The translations under genes were made by a program, and so were the position numbers. 8,351 nt of DNA from positions 1 to 8,351 of the forward strand of contig JAKIUH010000183.1 in the NCBI GenBank assembly GCA_021647685.1, written 5' to 3'. Source of the stretch: Bacteroidales bacterium. Its GTDB lineage: Bacteria; Bacteroidota; Bacteroidia; Bacteroidales; NBLH01. Positions 1-6,432 of this stretch are shown piece after piece. The notes under the pieces are model-generated. The model made no database searches. It saw only the letters and a program-made list of their open reading frames with translations, and was not told the origin of the DNA. Each line of letters begins with the position of its first letter. The first letter of the stretch is position 1.

Positions 1-563
1 GCAAAACCGCTTAAATACACTACAGCAGCTGTTTGTGTTGAAAAAGCAAGTGTTGGCAATAAGCTCATTAAATGTGAAATTCCGGCAAAGCCATGCAGAG
101 TACCTATTCCAAAAACAGTATAAATTGATTGTTTGGAACTGTTGTGCTCATGTTCATGACTAATTTGTACCGCATGTTCGTGAGGATGGTAATGTGCATA
201 GATAAAACCTTCCTTACTTTTATGAATATGTATATGACTGTGTGCGGATTTTTTGGTGGGAAATACCAATTTATAAAAAACCCACAAACCTATTACTATA
301 AGTATTAATCCGACAACTTTTTCACTTTGATTTGATATAAATTCAACAGGTATAAAATCCCGAAAATAGTAAAACAAAATACCGATAATCCCCATTCCTG
401 CAATATGACCAATTCCCCAAGCAAAACCAATTAACCATGATTTATTTTTTTCATTTATTGCAATAGGACCTACCGCAGCCAAATGATCCGGTCCTGATAA
501 AACATGTATTATTGCCGCTAAAATACCTATAAAAAGCGGAAAATCATTTATGTAGTCAATCAT
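1..563 (-). CDS. NicO/UreH-like nickel permease, partial (C-terminus cut by window edge)
   Basis: Probably a multi-spanning inner-membrane transporter that supplies nickel for the hydrogenase made by the same gene cluster. The visible 187 residues begin with a hydrophobic helix containing HVLSGPDHL (H20, D26, H27), the His/Asp signature of the NicO/UreH-type branch of metal permeases. A second helix has WGIGH (W49-H53), and a third conserved block has LHGFAGISHL (156-165). Between helices lies a His-rich hydrophilic loop (residues 108-140, 11 His), a common metal-binding feature of nickel and cobalt carriers. The start at 563 is firm, because an in-frame TAA lies four codons upstream and no other start follows it. 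The gene begins 36 bp after the protease stop, so co-transcription is likely. Metal specificity is inferred from context; family members also include cobalt carriers and proteins of unknown substrate. The 3' end is outside the window. Confidence 0.8.
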   Translation of the reverse strand, partial: MIDYINDFPLFIGILAAIIHVLSGPDHLAAVGPIAINEKNKSWLIGFAWGIGHIAGMGIIGILFYYFRDFIPVEFISNQSEKVVGLILIVIGLWVFYKLVFPTKKSAHSHIHIHKSKEGFIYAHYHPHEHAVQISHEHEHNSSKQSIYTVFGIGTLHGFAGISHLMSLLPTLAFSTQTAAVVYLSGF

Positions 564-599
564 ATTTATGTTTTATAAGTGCACGCTTAATGGCTCTAT

Positions 600-1145
600 T
601 TAATTTAACAGTTTGCCTGCATGTATTTTTTCAGCAAGTTCAATTGCTTTTTTACCAACAGCGGGTAAGGCTTTTTCAACATCTTCACTTAAATCAATAC
701 GCATACTGAGTATATCTTTAATGGTTACGGTAATTAATATTAAACGAGGCATCTCCTCTTTAAACTCCAAAGCATCAAATAAATCTTTCAATCCAATATC
801 ATGTGAGCTCAGTGCTATAGGAAAATCAGCTGCAAATCTGGGGTAAAGTACATTTATGGTTCCGGGAGGCTTTTCATCCATAGTGGCATCAATCATTATT
901 ACTTTATCATAGGCTGACAGGATTGGTATTAATTCAAAACTGCCCGTTGCACCATCGATAATATCCACATAATCCGGCAAATCCATTTTCGATAATGTAT
1001 GTATGGCATGAACACCTACTCCCTCATCGCCCATCAAATAATTACCGATTCCTAAAATCAAAATTCTACCCGGACGTTTATTATCAAAACTGTCCATTAC
1101 TTGATAATAATTCTCTTGCAGTTTGCGTGTATCTTTTTCTAGCAT
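600..1145 (-). CDS. hyaD: Hydrogenase maturation endopeptidase (HyaD/HupD/HybD family)
   Basis: Cytoplasmic nickel-dependent endopeptidase that cuts the C-terminal tail from the hydrogenase large subunit once the Ni-Fe centre is assembled. The 181-residue protein has the family core: a first strand ILILGIGN (28-35) followed by GDEGVG (39-44), then the IDA strand (85-87) and SSHD (113-116). E41, D86 and H115 line up with the nickel-sensing Glu, Asp and His of E. coli HybD. Relatives usually start only a few residues before the first strand, whereas here 27 residues precede it; M17 is an alternative start that would give a more typical 165 residues. Upstream lies a 167-bp gap with a strong hairpin; downstream, 36 bp away, is the nickel permease gene. 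Its substrate is almost certainly the large subunit encoded two genes upstream, whose tail is intact. Confidence 0.93.
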   Translation of the reverse strand: MLEKDTRKLQENYYQVMDSFDNKRPGRILILGIGNYLMGDEGVGVHAIHTLSKMDLPDYVDIIDGATGSFELIPILSAYDKVIMIDATMDEKPPGTINVLYPRFAADFPIALSSHDIGLKDLFDALEFKEEMPRLILITVTIKDILSMRIDLSEDVEKALPAVGKKAIELAEKIHAGKLLN

Positions 1146-1166
1146 AAATAATCAAATTATAATAAA

Positions 1167-1207
1167 TCGGAATTTGGCTATAATAGTCAATTAGTGCCAA
1201 ACTCCGA
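1167..1207 (-). terminator. Nested hairpin between cytochrome and protease genes: candidate terminator, attenuator or 3'-end stabiliser
   Basis: The arms at 1167-1178 and 1196-1207 are inverted repeats of 12 bases. Read as minus-strand RNA they form UCGGAGUUUGGC paired with GCCAAAUUCCGA, 12 pairs with one G-U wobble. On the plus strand the same position would be an A-C mismatch, so the structure favours minus-strand RNA. The 17-nt loop contains a second, concentric stem (1181-1184 with 1190-1193, four pairs, 5-nt loop). The arms are GC-rich within very AT-rich DNA. The minus-strand RNA continues with a U-rich but interrupted run (UUUAUUAUAAUUU), which is compatible with weak intrinsic termination. 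It ends 21 bases before the protease start, so it could instead act as an operator or as a processing barrier that sets hydABC transcript levels apart from those of the protease and permease. Structure is seen; function is inferred. Confidence 0.55.
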
Positions 1208-1312
1208 AATATAGAATAGCTTTGTTTTAGTTTATATTTTAATAATATATAATAAGTAGCTGTCAGTTAGTAAACTCATTAAAAGACTTTTAGAATTTCG
1301 GTATTATTTCAT

Positions 1313-2020
1313 TTATTTTTCTTTCACTCTTTGTTTCAACACAAACTTAAATCCACTTATCATTGACGAACTTTCGCCTCTGCCTTCTACATAATCATGG
1401 AAAAACACTAAATACATATGCAATACAGAAAATACGATTACAAACCATGTAATTAAATGGTGAATATAGCGCACCACCGACTCACTTCCTAACAAAGGTG
1501 TAACCCATTTAAACATTTGAGGAAAAAACCATGAGGAAGTTGGTGCATAAAGAGCCAAACCGGTAAATATTTGAATAAATAATAGAATCATCAATCCGAA
1601 ATAAGACAATCCGGCTACTGTATTGTGCCCAATACTTATATTGTTAAAATTCTCTTCTTTATCTTTCATCAATAAAATATCCACCTTGAATACATAAATC
1701 AGGTTTTTCCATCTGTTTTTATTATAAGGAATTAAATTTTTTACCGAAGCAAATTCATTCCCTACAAAAGCCCAGTACCACCTAAACAATAAATTTAAAA
1801 TAAATACAAAGGCAGTTATAAAATGAGTCATGCGCACATAACCCATCAAAAATAAATTAGAAGCTTCATCCGATAAAACCAAAGCCGGCGGATAGGCTAT
1901 TAGAAATCCGGTAATGGTTAAAATAGTTAAACTCAAAACATTTACCCAGTGAAAAAAACGTACAGGAATTTCCCACACATAAACCCTTTTATAATCAAAA
2001 GTCCTTGTTTTAATACTCAT
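1313..2020 (-). CDS. hyaC: Ni/Fe-hydrogenase b-type cytochrome subunit (HyaC/HupC/CybH family)
   Basis: Membrane anchor and electron acceptor that passes electrons from the small subunit's iron-sulfur chain to the quinone pool through two b hemes. With the start at 2020 the protein has 235 residues, normal for the family. It shows four hydrophobic helices at about 22-44, 62-86, 136-159 and 184-208. The family-typical histidines H24 (FFHW), H66 (RMTH), H187/H188 (RYIHH) and H201 (VLHMY) sit in helices 1, 2 and 4 as expected for heme ligands. The N-terminal segment KRVYVWEIPVRFFHW is characteristic. The open frame extends to a TTG at 2050 that overlaps the large-subunit gene; I prefer the ATG at 2020 because it gives the standard N-terminus and leaves a clean 17-bp gap. 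It is the third gene of the small-large-cytochrome operon and is followed by the hairpin at 1167-1207. Confidence 0.95.
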   Translation of the reverse strand: MSIKTRTFDYKRVYVWEIPVRFFHWVNVLSLTILTITGFLIAYPPALVLSDEASNLFLMGYVRMTHFITAFVFILNLLFRWYWAFVGNEFASVKNLIPYNKNRWKNLIYVFKVDILLMKDKEENFNNISIGHNTVAGLSYFGLMILLFIQIFTGLALYAPTSSWFFPQMFKWVTPLLGSESVVRYIHHLITWFVIVFSVLHMYLVFFHDYVEGRGESSSMISGFKFVLKQRVKEK

Positions 2021-2037
2021 AATACATGTTTTTAAAG

Positions 2038-3780
2038 TTAAATAGTGCAAGCACCTCCAAGTTGAACTTGTGAAATATTCTTGCCATGCTCATCATATAG
2101 ATGGACTGCGCAAGCCAAACAAGGGTCAAATGAGTGTATTGTTCGTATGATCTCTACCGGATTTTTAGGATCAGCAACAGGTGTACCTATTAAGGTAGAT
2201 TCATAGGCTGACATCTGCCCCTTTGGGTCTCTGGGTGATGCATTCCAAGTAGAGGGCACCACCATTTGATAATTGGCAACTTTGCCGTCTTTAATTACAA
2301 TCCAATGCGCCAAGCCCCCGCGAGGTGCTGCTTGATAACCTACACCCTTGGCTTCTTTGGGCCATGTTTTCGGATCCCATTTTTCCATATTTGCCATACG
2401 CGTATCGCCATTTTTTATATTGGCAAGTAATTGATCATAAAACTCTATTGCCCAACCGGCTATCAGTTTGGTTTCTAAACCACGTGCTGCAGTCCTTCCT
2501 AATGTTGAAAATAAAGCCGATGCCGGTACATTTAAAGTTTTCAGTGCATAATCAACCACTTCTTTATAATCAGCCCTACCACTTACATAGCCAACCAATA
2601 CTCTTGCTAAAGGACCTACTTCCATAGGCTTACCTTGATAACGTGGTGTTTTCACAAAACTATAAGCATTATCAACATCTAAATATTCGTAAGGTGGTTC
2701 AGGTCCGGTATATTTGATATTTGTTTGACCATCCCAAGGATGTTTTCCCACTTCATTGCCATCGGTATATTCGTACCATGATTTATTAACAAATTCCTGA
2801 ATTGTTGATGTTTCACGAAAATCAACCGGATGCACTTTACTTAAATCACCATCAAGGATAATTCCTTGCGGCATTTTAAAACTTGTAGGATCATTATACC
2901 CGTTGGTAGGTAAATCTCCGTACGATAAGTAATTTTTAAAGCCTGCACCTATTGCTCCCCAATCTTTATAAAACGATGCAATAGCCAATAAATCAGGAAT
3001 ATATACTTGATCAACAAATGTTTTTGCATCATGAAATAATTTCCCGATCATGGCTAATTTTTCAGTATTAAGTGCGCCCGGGTCTTCGGTATTTATTGCA
3101 GTAGCCATGCCACCGACTAAAAAATGAGGATGAGGATTTTTACCACCCAAAATAGTGTGAACTTTTACAATTTCTTTTTGCCATTCAAGGGCTTCTAGAT
3201 AATGAGCCACTGCCAATAAATTTACCTCAGCAGGAAGTTTATAAGCAGGATGCCCCCAATAACCATTGGCGAAAATCCCTAATTGACCACTTTCTACAAA
3301 TCTTTTAATTCTGGCTTTTACATCGGCAAAATAGCCAGGCGAACTTTTAGGCCATTTTGAAATGCTCTGTGCCAATTCTGAAGTTGCTTTTGGGTCAGCT
3401 TTAAGTACTGCGGTAACATCTACCCAGTCTAAAGCATGTAAATGATAAAAATGTACCACATGATCCTGCAAAGCATGTGCAGCAGTAATCAAGTTTCTAC
3501 CAAGTTCCGCATTGGGCGGAATAACAATTCCTAAAGCATCTTCAACGGCTCTAATTGAGGCGATGGCATGTACTGTGGTACATACACCACAAGCTCGTTG
3601 TACAAAAGCCCATACATCTCGCGGGTCTCTGCCCTCGACAATCTTTTCCAATCCGCGTACCATTGTTGACGAACTGTACGCATTGGTAACAACACCATTT
3701 TCTATTTCGGCTTCTATTCTTAAATGACCTTCAATTCGTGTAATTGGGTCAATGACTAATCTTTTTACATTTACTGCCAT
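2038..3780 (-). CDS. hyaB: [NiFe]-hydrogenase large subunit, Group 1 membrane-bound uptake type
   Basis: Catalytic subunit carrying the Ni-Fe(CN)2CO centre that oxidises H2, working in the periplasm after export with the small subunit. The 580 residues are full length for the family. The N-terminus has the DPITRIEGH block (11-19). The first metal-binding motif is QRACGVC (C64, C67), with Ala where Ile or Val is more usual. The second is DPCLACAVH near the C-terminus (C554, C557, H560). A 20-residue tail follows H560; by family precedent the maturation endopeptidase cuts directly after this His, so the precursor is intact and processable. The stretch HFYHLHALDWVDV (about 112-124) is typical of HyaB/HupL proteins. 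The gene starts only 4 bp after the small-subunit stop, which implies translational coupling. The motifs fit Group 1 of the [NiFe] classification; the subgroup is not certain from sequence reading alone. Confidence 0.97.
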   Translation of the reverse strand: MAVNVKRLVIDPITRIEGHLRIEAEIENGVVTNAYSSSTMVRGLEKIVEGRDPRDVWAFVQRACGVCTTVHAIASIRAVEDALGIVIPPNAELGRNLITAAHALQDHVVHFYHLHALDWVDVTAVLKADPKATSELAQSISKWPKSSPGYFADVKARIKRFVESGQLGIFANGYWGHPAYKLPAEVNLLAVAHYLEALEWQKEIVKVHTILGGKNPHPHFLVGGMATAINTEDPGALNTEKLAMIGKLFHDAKTFVDQVYIPDLLAIASFYKDWGAIGAGFKNYLSYGDLPTNGYNDPTSFKMPQGIILDGDLSKVHPVDFRETSTIQEFVNKSWYEYTDGNEVGKHPWDGQTNIKYTGPEPPYEYLDVDNAYSFVKTPRYQGKPMEVGPLARVLVGYVSGRADYKEVVDYALKTLNVPASALFSTLGRTAARGLETKLIAGWAIEFYDQLLANIKNGDTRMANMEKWDPKTWPKEAKGVGYQAAPRGGLAHWIVIKDGKVANYQMVVPSTWNASPRDPKGQMSAYESTLIGTPVADPKNPVEIIRTIHSFDPCLACAVHLYDEHGKNISQVQLGGACTI

Positions 3781-3784
3781 AACA

Positions 3785-4918
3785 TTAATCGTTTAATTTG
3801 TGATCAATTTTTTCTGCATTTTCAATGCCCCTGTTTAAGCCTTCCCGCAATTCTTTCTTTTTTACTATATTTGCAGCAACACCATGAACTACTGCAGCCC
3901 CAACAGTTGCTCCAAGAAGTATTTTACCAATTTTGTCAGCGGTACTTTCAATTTCACCACCGCTAACATTTGTCAATCGTTCTACAAACGGACCATTATC
4001 CCAAAAACCGGATTCACTACAGCCAATACACGGATTTCCTGATTTTATAGGGAAGCCTACACCGCCGTTCCAGCCAACTGTTCCACAGGCATTATAAGTA
4101 ACCGGTCCTCTACAACCTAATTTATACAAACAATATCCTTTTTTTGCGTTGGCATCATCAAAAGTTTCGGCATATAAACCGGCATCAAAATACGGACGAC
4201 GGTAGCAACTGTCATGCACTCTTTTGCCATAAAACTCTTTGGGTCTGCCGTCTGAATCTAATTGAGGTAAACGACCAAAAGTTATGTAATGAACAACAAC
4301 CGCTGTCATAACCTCACCAATTGGCGGGCAACCCGGCACCTGAACAATTGGTTTATCTTTTATAATATCTCTTACCGGAACTGAGCCTGTTGGGTTTGGA
4401 GAAGCTGCTTGAATACCACCATAAGAGGAACAACTTCCATAAGTAATAATGGCAGCTGCACCTTCGGCTGATTCTTTTAAAATGTCCAATGCAGTACGCC
4501 CGGCAATAGCACAATAAACACCTCCATCTTTTGTAGGTATAGCACCTTCTACTACTAAAATATACTTACCGTGATGTTTTTTCATGGATTCATGCTTGGC
4601 TTCTTCCGCTTTAAACCCTGAGGCAGCCATCAAAGTGTCGGTATAATCTAATGAAATGTAATCAAATAATATGTCTGCTACAAGCGGGTGAGCTGAACGG
4701 ATAAATGATTCGCTGCAACCTGTACATTCTTGAAAATGTTCCCAAATTACAGGTATTCGTTCTTTCGTTTCCAGGGCTTCAATAACTTTACCCATTGCAC
4801 TATATTCTAAACCTATAGTAGCGGCTGCAAAGCTGGCAAATTTCAGAAAATCCCGGCGCGAAATTCCTGCACGCCTAAATTCTTCATAATAAGTATTCTT
4901 TTTTTCTGATTCATTCAT
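3785..4918 (-). CDS. hyaA: [NiFe]-hydrogenase small subunit with Tat signal and C-terminal membrane helix
   Basis: Iron-sulfur subunit that relays electrons from the Ni-Fe site to cytochrome b on the periplasmic side. The 377-residue precursor has a twin-arginine signal, SRRDFLK (20-26), followed by a hydrophobic stretch, so the folded heterodimer is expected to leave the cytoplasm by the Tat route. Proximal [4Fe-4S] ligands are C65, C68, C163 and C197. Distal cluster ligands are H235, C238, C263 and C269. Medial [3Fe-4S] ligands are C278, C297 and C300, with P290 at the position of the conserved medial-cluster proline. A single helix at about 330-352, containing H345, forms the C-terminal anchor, and a charged tail of some 25 residues follows. 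Residues 67 and 168 are glycines, so the two supernumerary cysteines of oxygen-tolerant enzymes (mature positions 19 and 120) are absent. It is the first gene of the leftward operon. Confidence 0.97.
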   Translation of the reverse strand: MNESEKKNTYYEEFRRAGISRRDFLKFASFAAATIGLEYSAMGKVIEALETKERIPVIWEHFQECTGCSESFIRSAHPLVADILFDYISLDYTDTLMAASGFKAEEAKHESMKKHHGKYILVVEGAIPTKDGGVYCAIAGRTALDILKESAEGAAAIITYGSCSSYGGIQAASPNPTGSVPVRDIIKDKPIVQVPGCPPIGEVMTAVVVHYITFGRLPQLDSDGRPKEFYGKRVHDSCYRRPYFDAGLYAETFDDANAKKGYCLYKLGCRGPVTYNACGTVGWNGGVGFPIKSGNPCIGCSESGFWDNGPFVERLTNVSGGEIESTADKIGKILLGATVGAAVVHGVAANIVKKKELREGLNRGIENAEKIDHKLND

Positions 4919-5010
4919 GGTACCGGATTTTAATAAATTGTAGTAATTCTGAAAAGTATATTGTAAATATATAAGAAAAGATAATTGCTTTGTTTTTGGA
5001 TGGAAATCGA

Positions 5011-5028
5011 TATACTATACCCAGTATA
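5011..5028. repeat. Short inverted repeat TATACT-N6-AGTATA, possible operator
   Basis: Perfect 6-base arms at 5011-5016 and 5023-5028 flank the spacer ATACCC, with 18 bases in all, a size that suits a dimeric regulator. The centre is about 100 bp upstream of the small-subunit start, on the side where its promoter is expected. Short arms made mostly of A and T arise easily by chance in this DNA, so this is only a candidate. Confidence 0.2.
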
Positions 5029-5178
5029 AACATAATTAGTTTAGATTAAGATTAGGTATATGCAATTTATAAAAATTATTTCAAACTTGGGATATTTAGA
5101 TGGATAAATACAGTAATTTTAATTCAATCTAAATAAAAATAAATCAATGAATTACAAAATATTAACTAAGTATAAGTA

Positions 5179-5210
5179 TTTGTTTTCTTCTATAAAATTA
5201 TGTAACTTTG
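5179..5210 (+). promoter_or_regulatory. Bacteroidota-type promoter for the hypABF genes
   Basis: The -33 element TTTG (5179-5182) and the -7 element TAACTTTG (5203-5210) are separated by exactly 20 bases. This matches the TTTG / TAnnTTTG consensus known for the primary sigma factor of Bacteroides and Flavobacterium at its preferred spacing. Transcription would begin roughly 4-7 bases after the -7 element, giving a leader of only about 15-18 bases before the hypA start at 5232. The leader is A/T-rich with no Shine-Dalgarno sequence, as is usual in this phylum. The match implies housekeeping-sigma transcription of the maturation genes. Confidence 0.8.
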
Positions 5211-5231
5211 AATTTGCTATAATTAACTTTT

Positions 5232-5573
5232 ATGCATGAATTATCTATTGTAATGGGCATAATTGATATTGCTCGTAATGAAATAAAAAAAGCAAATTTG
5301 CACAAAGTGGAAACTATTGAGATTGAAATAGGAACTTTGGCAGGAATTGAATTTGAAGCATTGGACTTTGCTTGGAATATGGCTGTAAACAATACGGTTT
5401 TAGAAAAAGCAGAACGTAAAATTAATATTATTCAAGCTACAGCTAAATGCATAAGCTGCGGATATATTTTTAACACTAAATCTGTTTTTGACCAATGTCC
5501 AAAATGCAATGAGCTGTTTACAGAAATAATTACGGGCAGAGAGTTGCGTGTAAAGGCAATTACAGCAATTTGA
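5232..5573 (+). CDS. hypA: Hydrogenase nickel incorporation protein HypA
   Basis: Cytoplasmic metallochaperone that, with HypB, delivers nickel to the immature large subunit. The 113-residue length is standard. The N-terminus is the invariant MHE, with H2 and the terminal amine forming the nickel site; this also fixes the start codon. The structural zinc site is formed by two CxxC pairs, C73/C76 and C89/C92. The EIEIGTLAGIE strand (30-40) is typical of the nickel-binding domain. It is the first gene of the rightward set, immediately behind a strong consensus promoter, and is followed 34 bp later by hypB. HypA often also serves urease or several hydrogenases; only the hydrogenase role is supported by this window. 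Confidence 0.97.
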   Translation: MHELSIVMGIIDIARNEIKKANLHKVETIEIEIGTLAGIEFEALDFAWNMAVNNTVLEKAERKINIIQATAKCISCGYIFNTKSVFDQCPKCNELFTEIITGRELRVKAITAI

Positions 5574-5607
5574 CAGATAAAATAATTAATTATTAAATCT
5601 TATTATT

Positions 5608-6426
5608 ATGTGTACTACTTGTGGATGCGGACAAACCGACAGTATTTTAATCAGTAAACCACCGAAAATAAATATTGAATCTTTAAAAATTAACGGCGAT
5701 CTTCATCATGCGCATATACATAATCATGATGACCACCATCATCACCATACGCATGAGCATGACCATCATCATGAAAAAACAGTGCTTGAAATTGAACAAG
5801 ACATATTGAATACAAATAATTTATTGGCTGAACGCAATCGCGGTTATTTTGATGCAAAAAATATTTTTGCTGTTAATTTGGTCAGTTCACCGGGTTCGGG
5901 CAAAACCAGCCTATTGGAACGTACACTTAAAGATTTGGGCAAAGAAATTAATTTTAGCGTTATCGAAGGCGACCAACAAACTTTTAATGATGCAAACCGA
6001 ATACAAGCCATACAAATACCTGTAGTTCAAATCAATACAGGACAAGCATGTCATCTCGACAGCGATATGGTAAATAAAGCCGTAAAAGAATTAAAACCTG
6101 TTGATAATTCCATTCTTTTCATTGAAAATGTTGGCAATTTGGTGTGTCCTGCCATGTTTGATTTAGGAGAAAATAAACGCGTGGTAATCATCAGTACTAC
6201 AGAAGGCGATGACAAACCCATTAAATATCCCGATATGTTTTTGCATTCGCATATTTGCATCATCAATAAAATTGATTTACTGCCTTATGTTCAGTTTGAT
6301 GTTGAAAAAGCCAAAGAATATGCTTTGCGCGTAAATCATCATTTGGAATTTTTTGAACTTTCGGTTACTTCGGGCGAAGGTATGAATAAATGGTACGATT
6401 GGCTAAGAAAGCAAGTTAAGAACTAA
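5608..6426 (+). CDS. hypB: Hydrogenase maturation GTPase HypB with His-rich nickel-storage region
   Basis: GTPase that stores nickel and drives its transfer to HypA and the large subunit. The 272 residues contain, in order, an N-terminal CxxCGC nickel site (C2, C5, C7) and a His-rich stretch at residues 33-55 (15 His of 23). The G domain follows, with P-loop SSPGSGKTS (93-101), the metal-site residues C148, H149 and C180, and the guanine-specificity motif NKID (220-223). Having both the high-affinity N-terminal site and a His-rich store combines features that many HypB proteins have only one of. The start is set by the N-terminal cysteine motif. There is no Shine-Dalgarno sequence; the 34-bp gap from hypA is almost pure A and T. 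hypF begins 6 bp after the stop. Confidence 0.97.
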   Translation: MCTTCGCGQTDSILISKPPKINIESLKINGDLHHAHIHNHDDHHHHHTHEHDHHHEKTVLEIEQDILNTNNLLAERNRGYFDAKNIFAVNLVSSPGSGKTSLLERTLKDLGKEINFSVIEGDQQTFNDANRIQAIQIPVVQINTGQACHLDSDMVNKAVKELKPVDNSILFIENVGNLVCPAMFDLGENKRVVIISTTEGDDKPIKYPDMFLHSHICIINKIDLLPYVQFDVEKAKEYALRVNHHLEFFELSVTSGEGMNKWYDWLRKQVKN

Positions 6427-6432
6427 CGGGTT

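Larger units (their letters stand above)
4919..5231. promoter_or_regulatory. Divergent intergenic region between hydrogenase structural and hyp genes
   Basis: This very AT-rich 313-bp stretch contains no plausible gene and separates the two divergent gene sets, so it should hold the promoters of both. The plus-strand promoter for hypA is clear (5179-5210). For the leftward operon I found no good match to the Bacteroidota consensus: the only CAAA strings, at 5082 and 5155, have no suitable partner at the right distance. A short inverted repeat lies at 5011-5028. The heptamer TTTAGAT occurs at 5040-5046 and 5095-5101, and in inverted form at 5127-5133; in DNA this AT-rich that could be chance. 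A shared regulator that reads the middle of the region is possible but not shown. Confidence 0.6.

Noticed and set aside
613..846. Plus-strand open frame of 77 codons inside the protease gene
   Set aside because: Antisense shadow of a gene with clear family motifs; no recognisable protein features of its own.
1189..1200. TTGGCAC on the minus strand, resembling a sigma-54 -24 element upstream of the protease gene
   Set aside because: The -12 element is missing: after the spacer the sequence is GACT and not the required GC-containing TTGC-type block. The heptamer is also explained as part of the hairpin arm and loop.
1280..1292. Near-palindrome TAAAAG-A-CTTTTA just after the cytochrome stop
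   Set aside because: The one-base centre cannot form a good RNA hairpin, it is AT-rich, and no U-run follows it; the 1167-1207 structure is a much better candidate.
2021..2050. Longer cytochrome frame starting at TTG 2050
   Set aside because: It would add ten residues that overlap the large-subunit gene, and the ATG at 2020 gives the usual family N-terminus.
2325..2627. Plus-strand open frame of 100 codons inside the large-subunit gene
   Set aside because: Antisense to a conserved catalytic subunit and without domain-like composition.
3512..3727. Plus-strand open frame of 71 codons inside the large-subunit gene
   Set aside because: Antisense to the region encoding the first metal-binding motif; no independent support.
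5198..5392. Minus-strand open frame of 64 codons overlapping the hypA promoter and gene
   Set aside because: It lies antisense to hypA and its promoter, both of which are well supported, and shows no family features.
5581..5594. Perfect 14-bp palindrome AATAATTAATTATT between hypA and hypB
   Set aside because: Made only of A and T in a nearly pure A/T gap; such a palindrome arises easily by chance and would form a very weak hairpin.
6051..6266. Minus-strand open frame of 71 codons inside hypB
   Set aside because: Antisense shadow of the conserved G domain.
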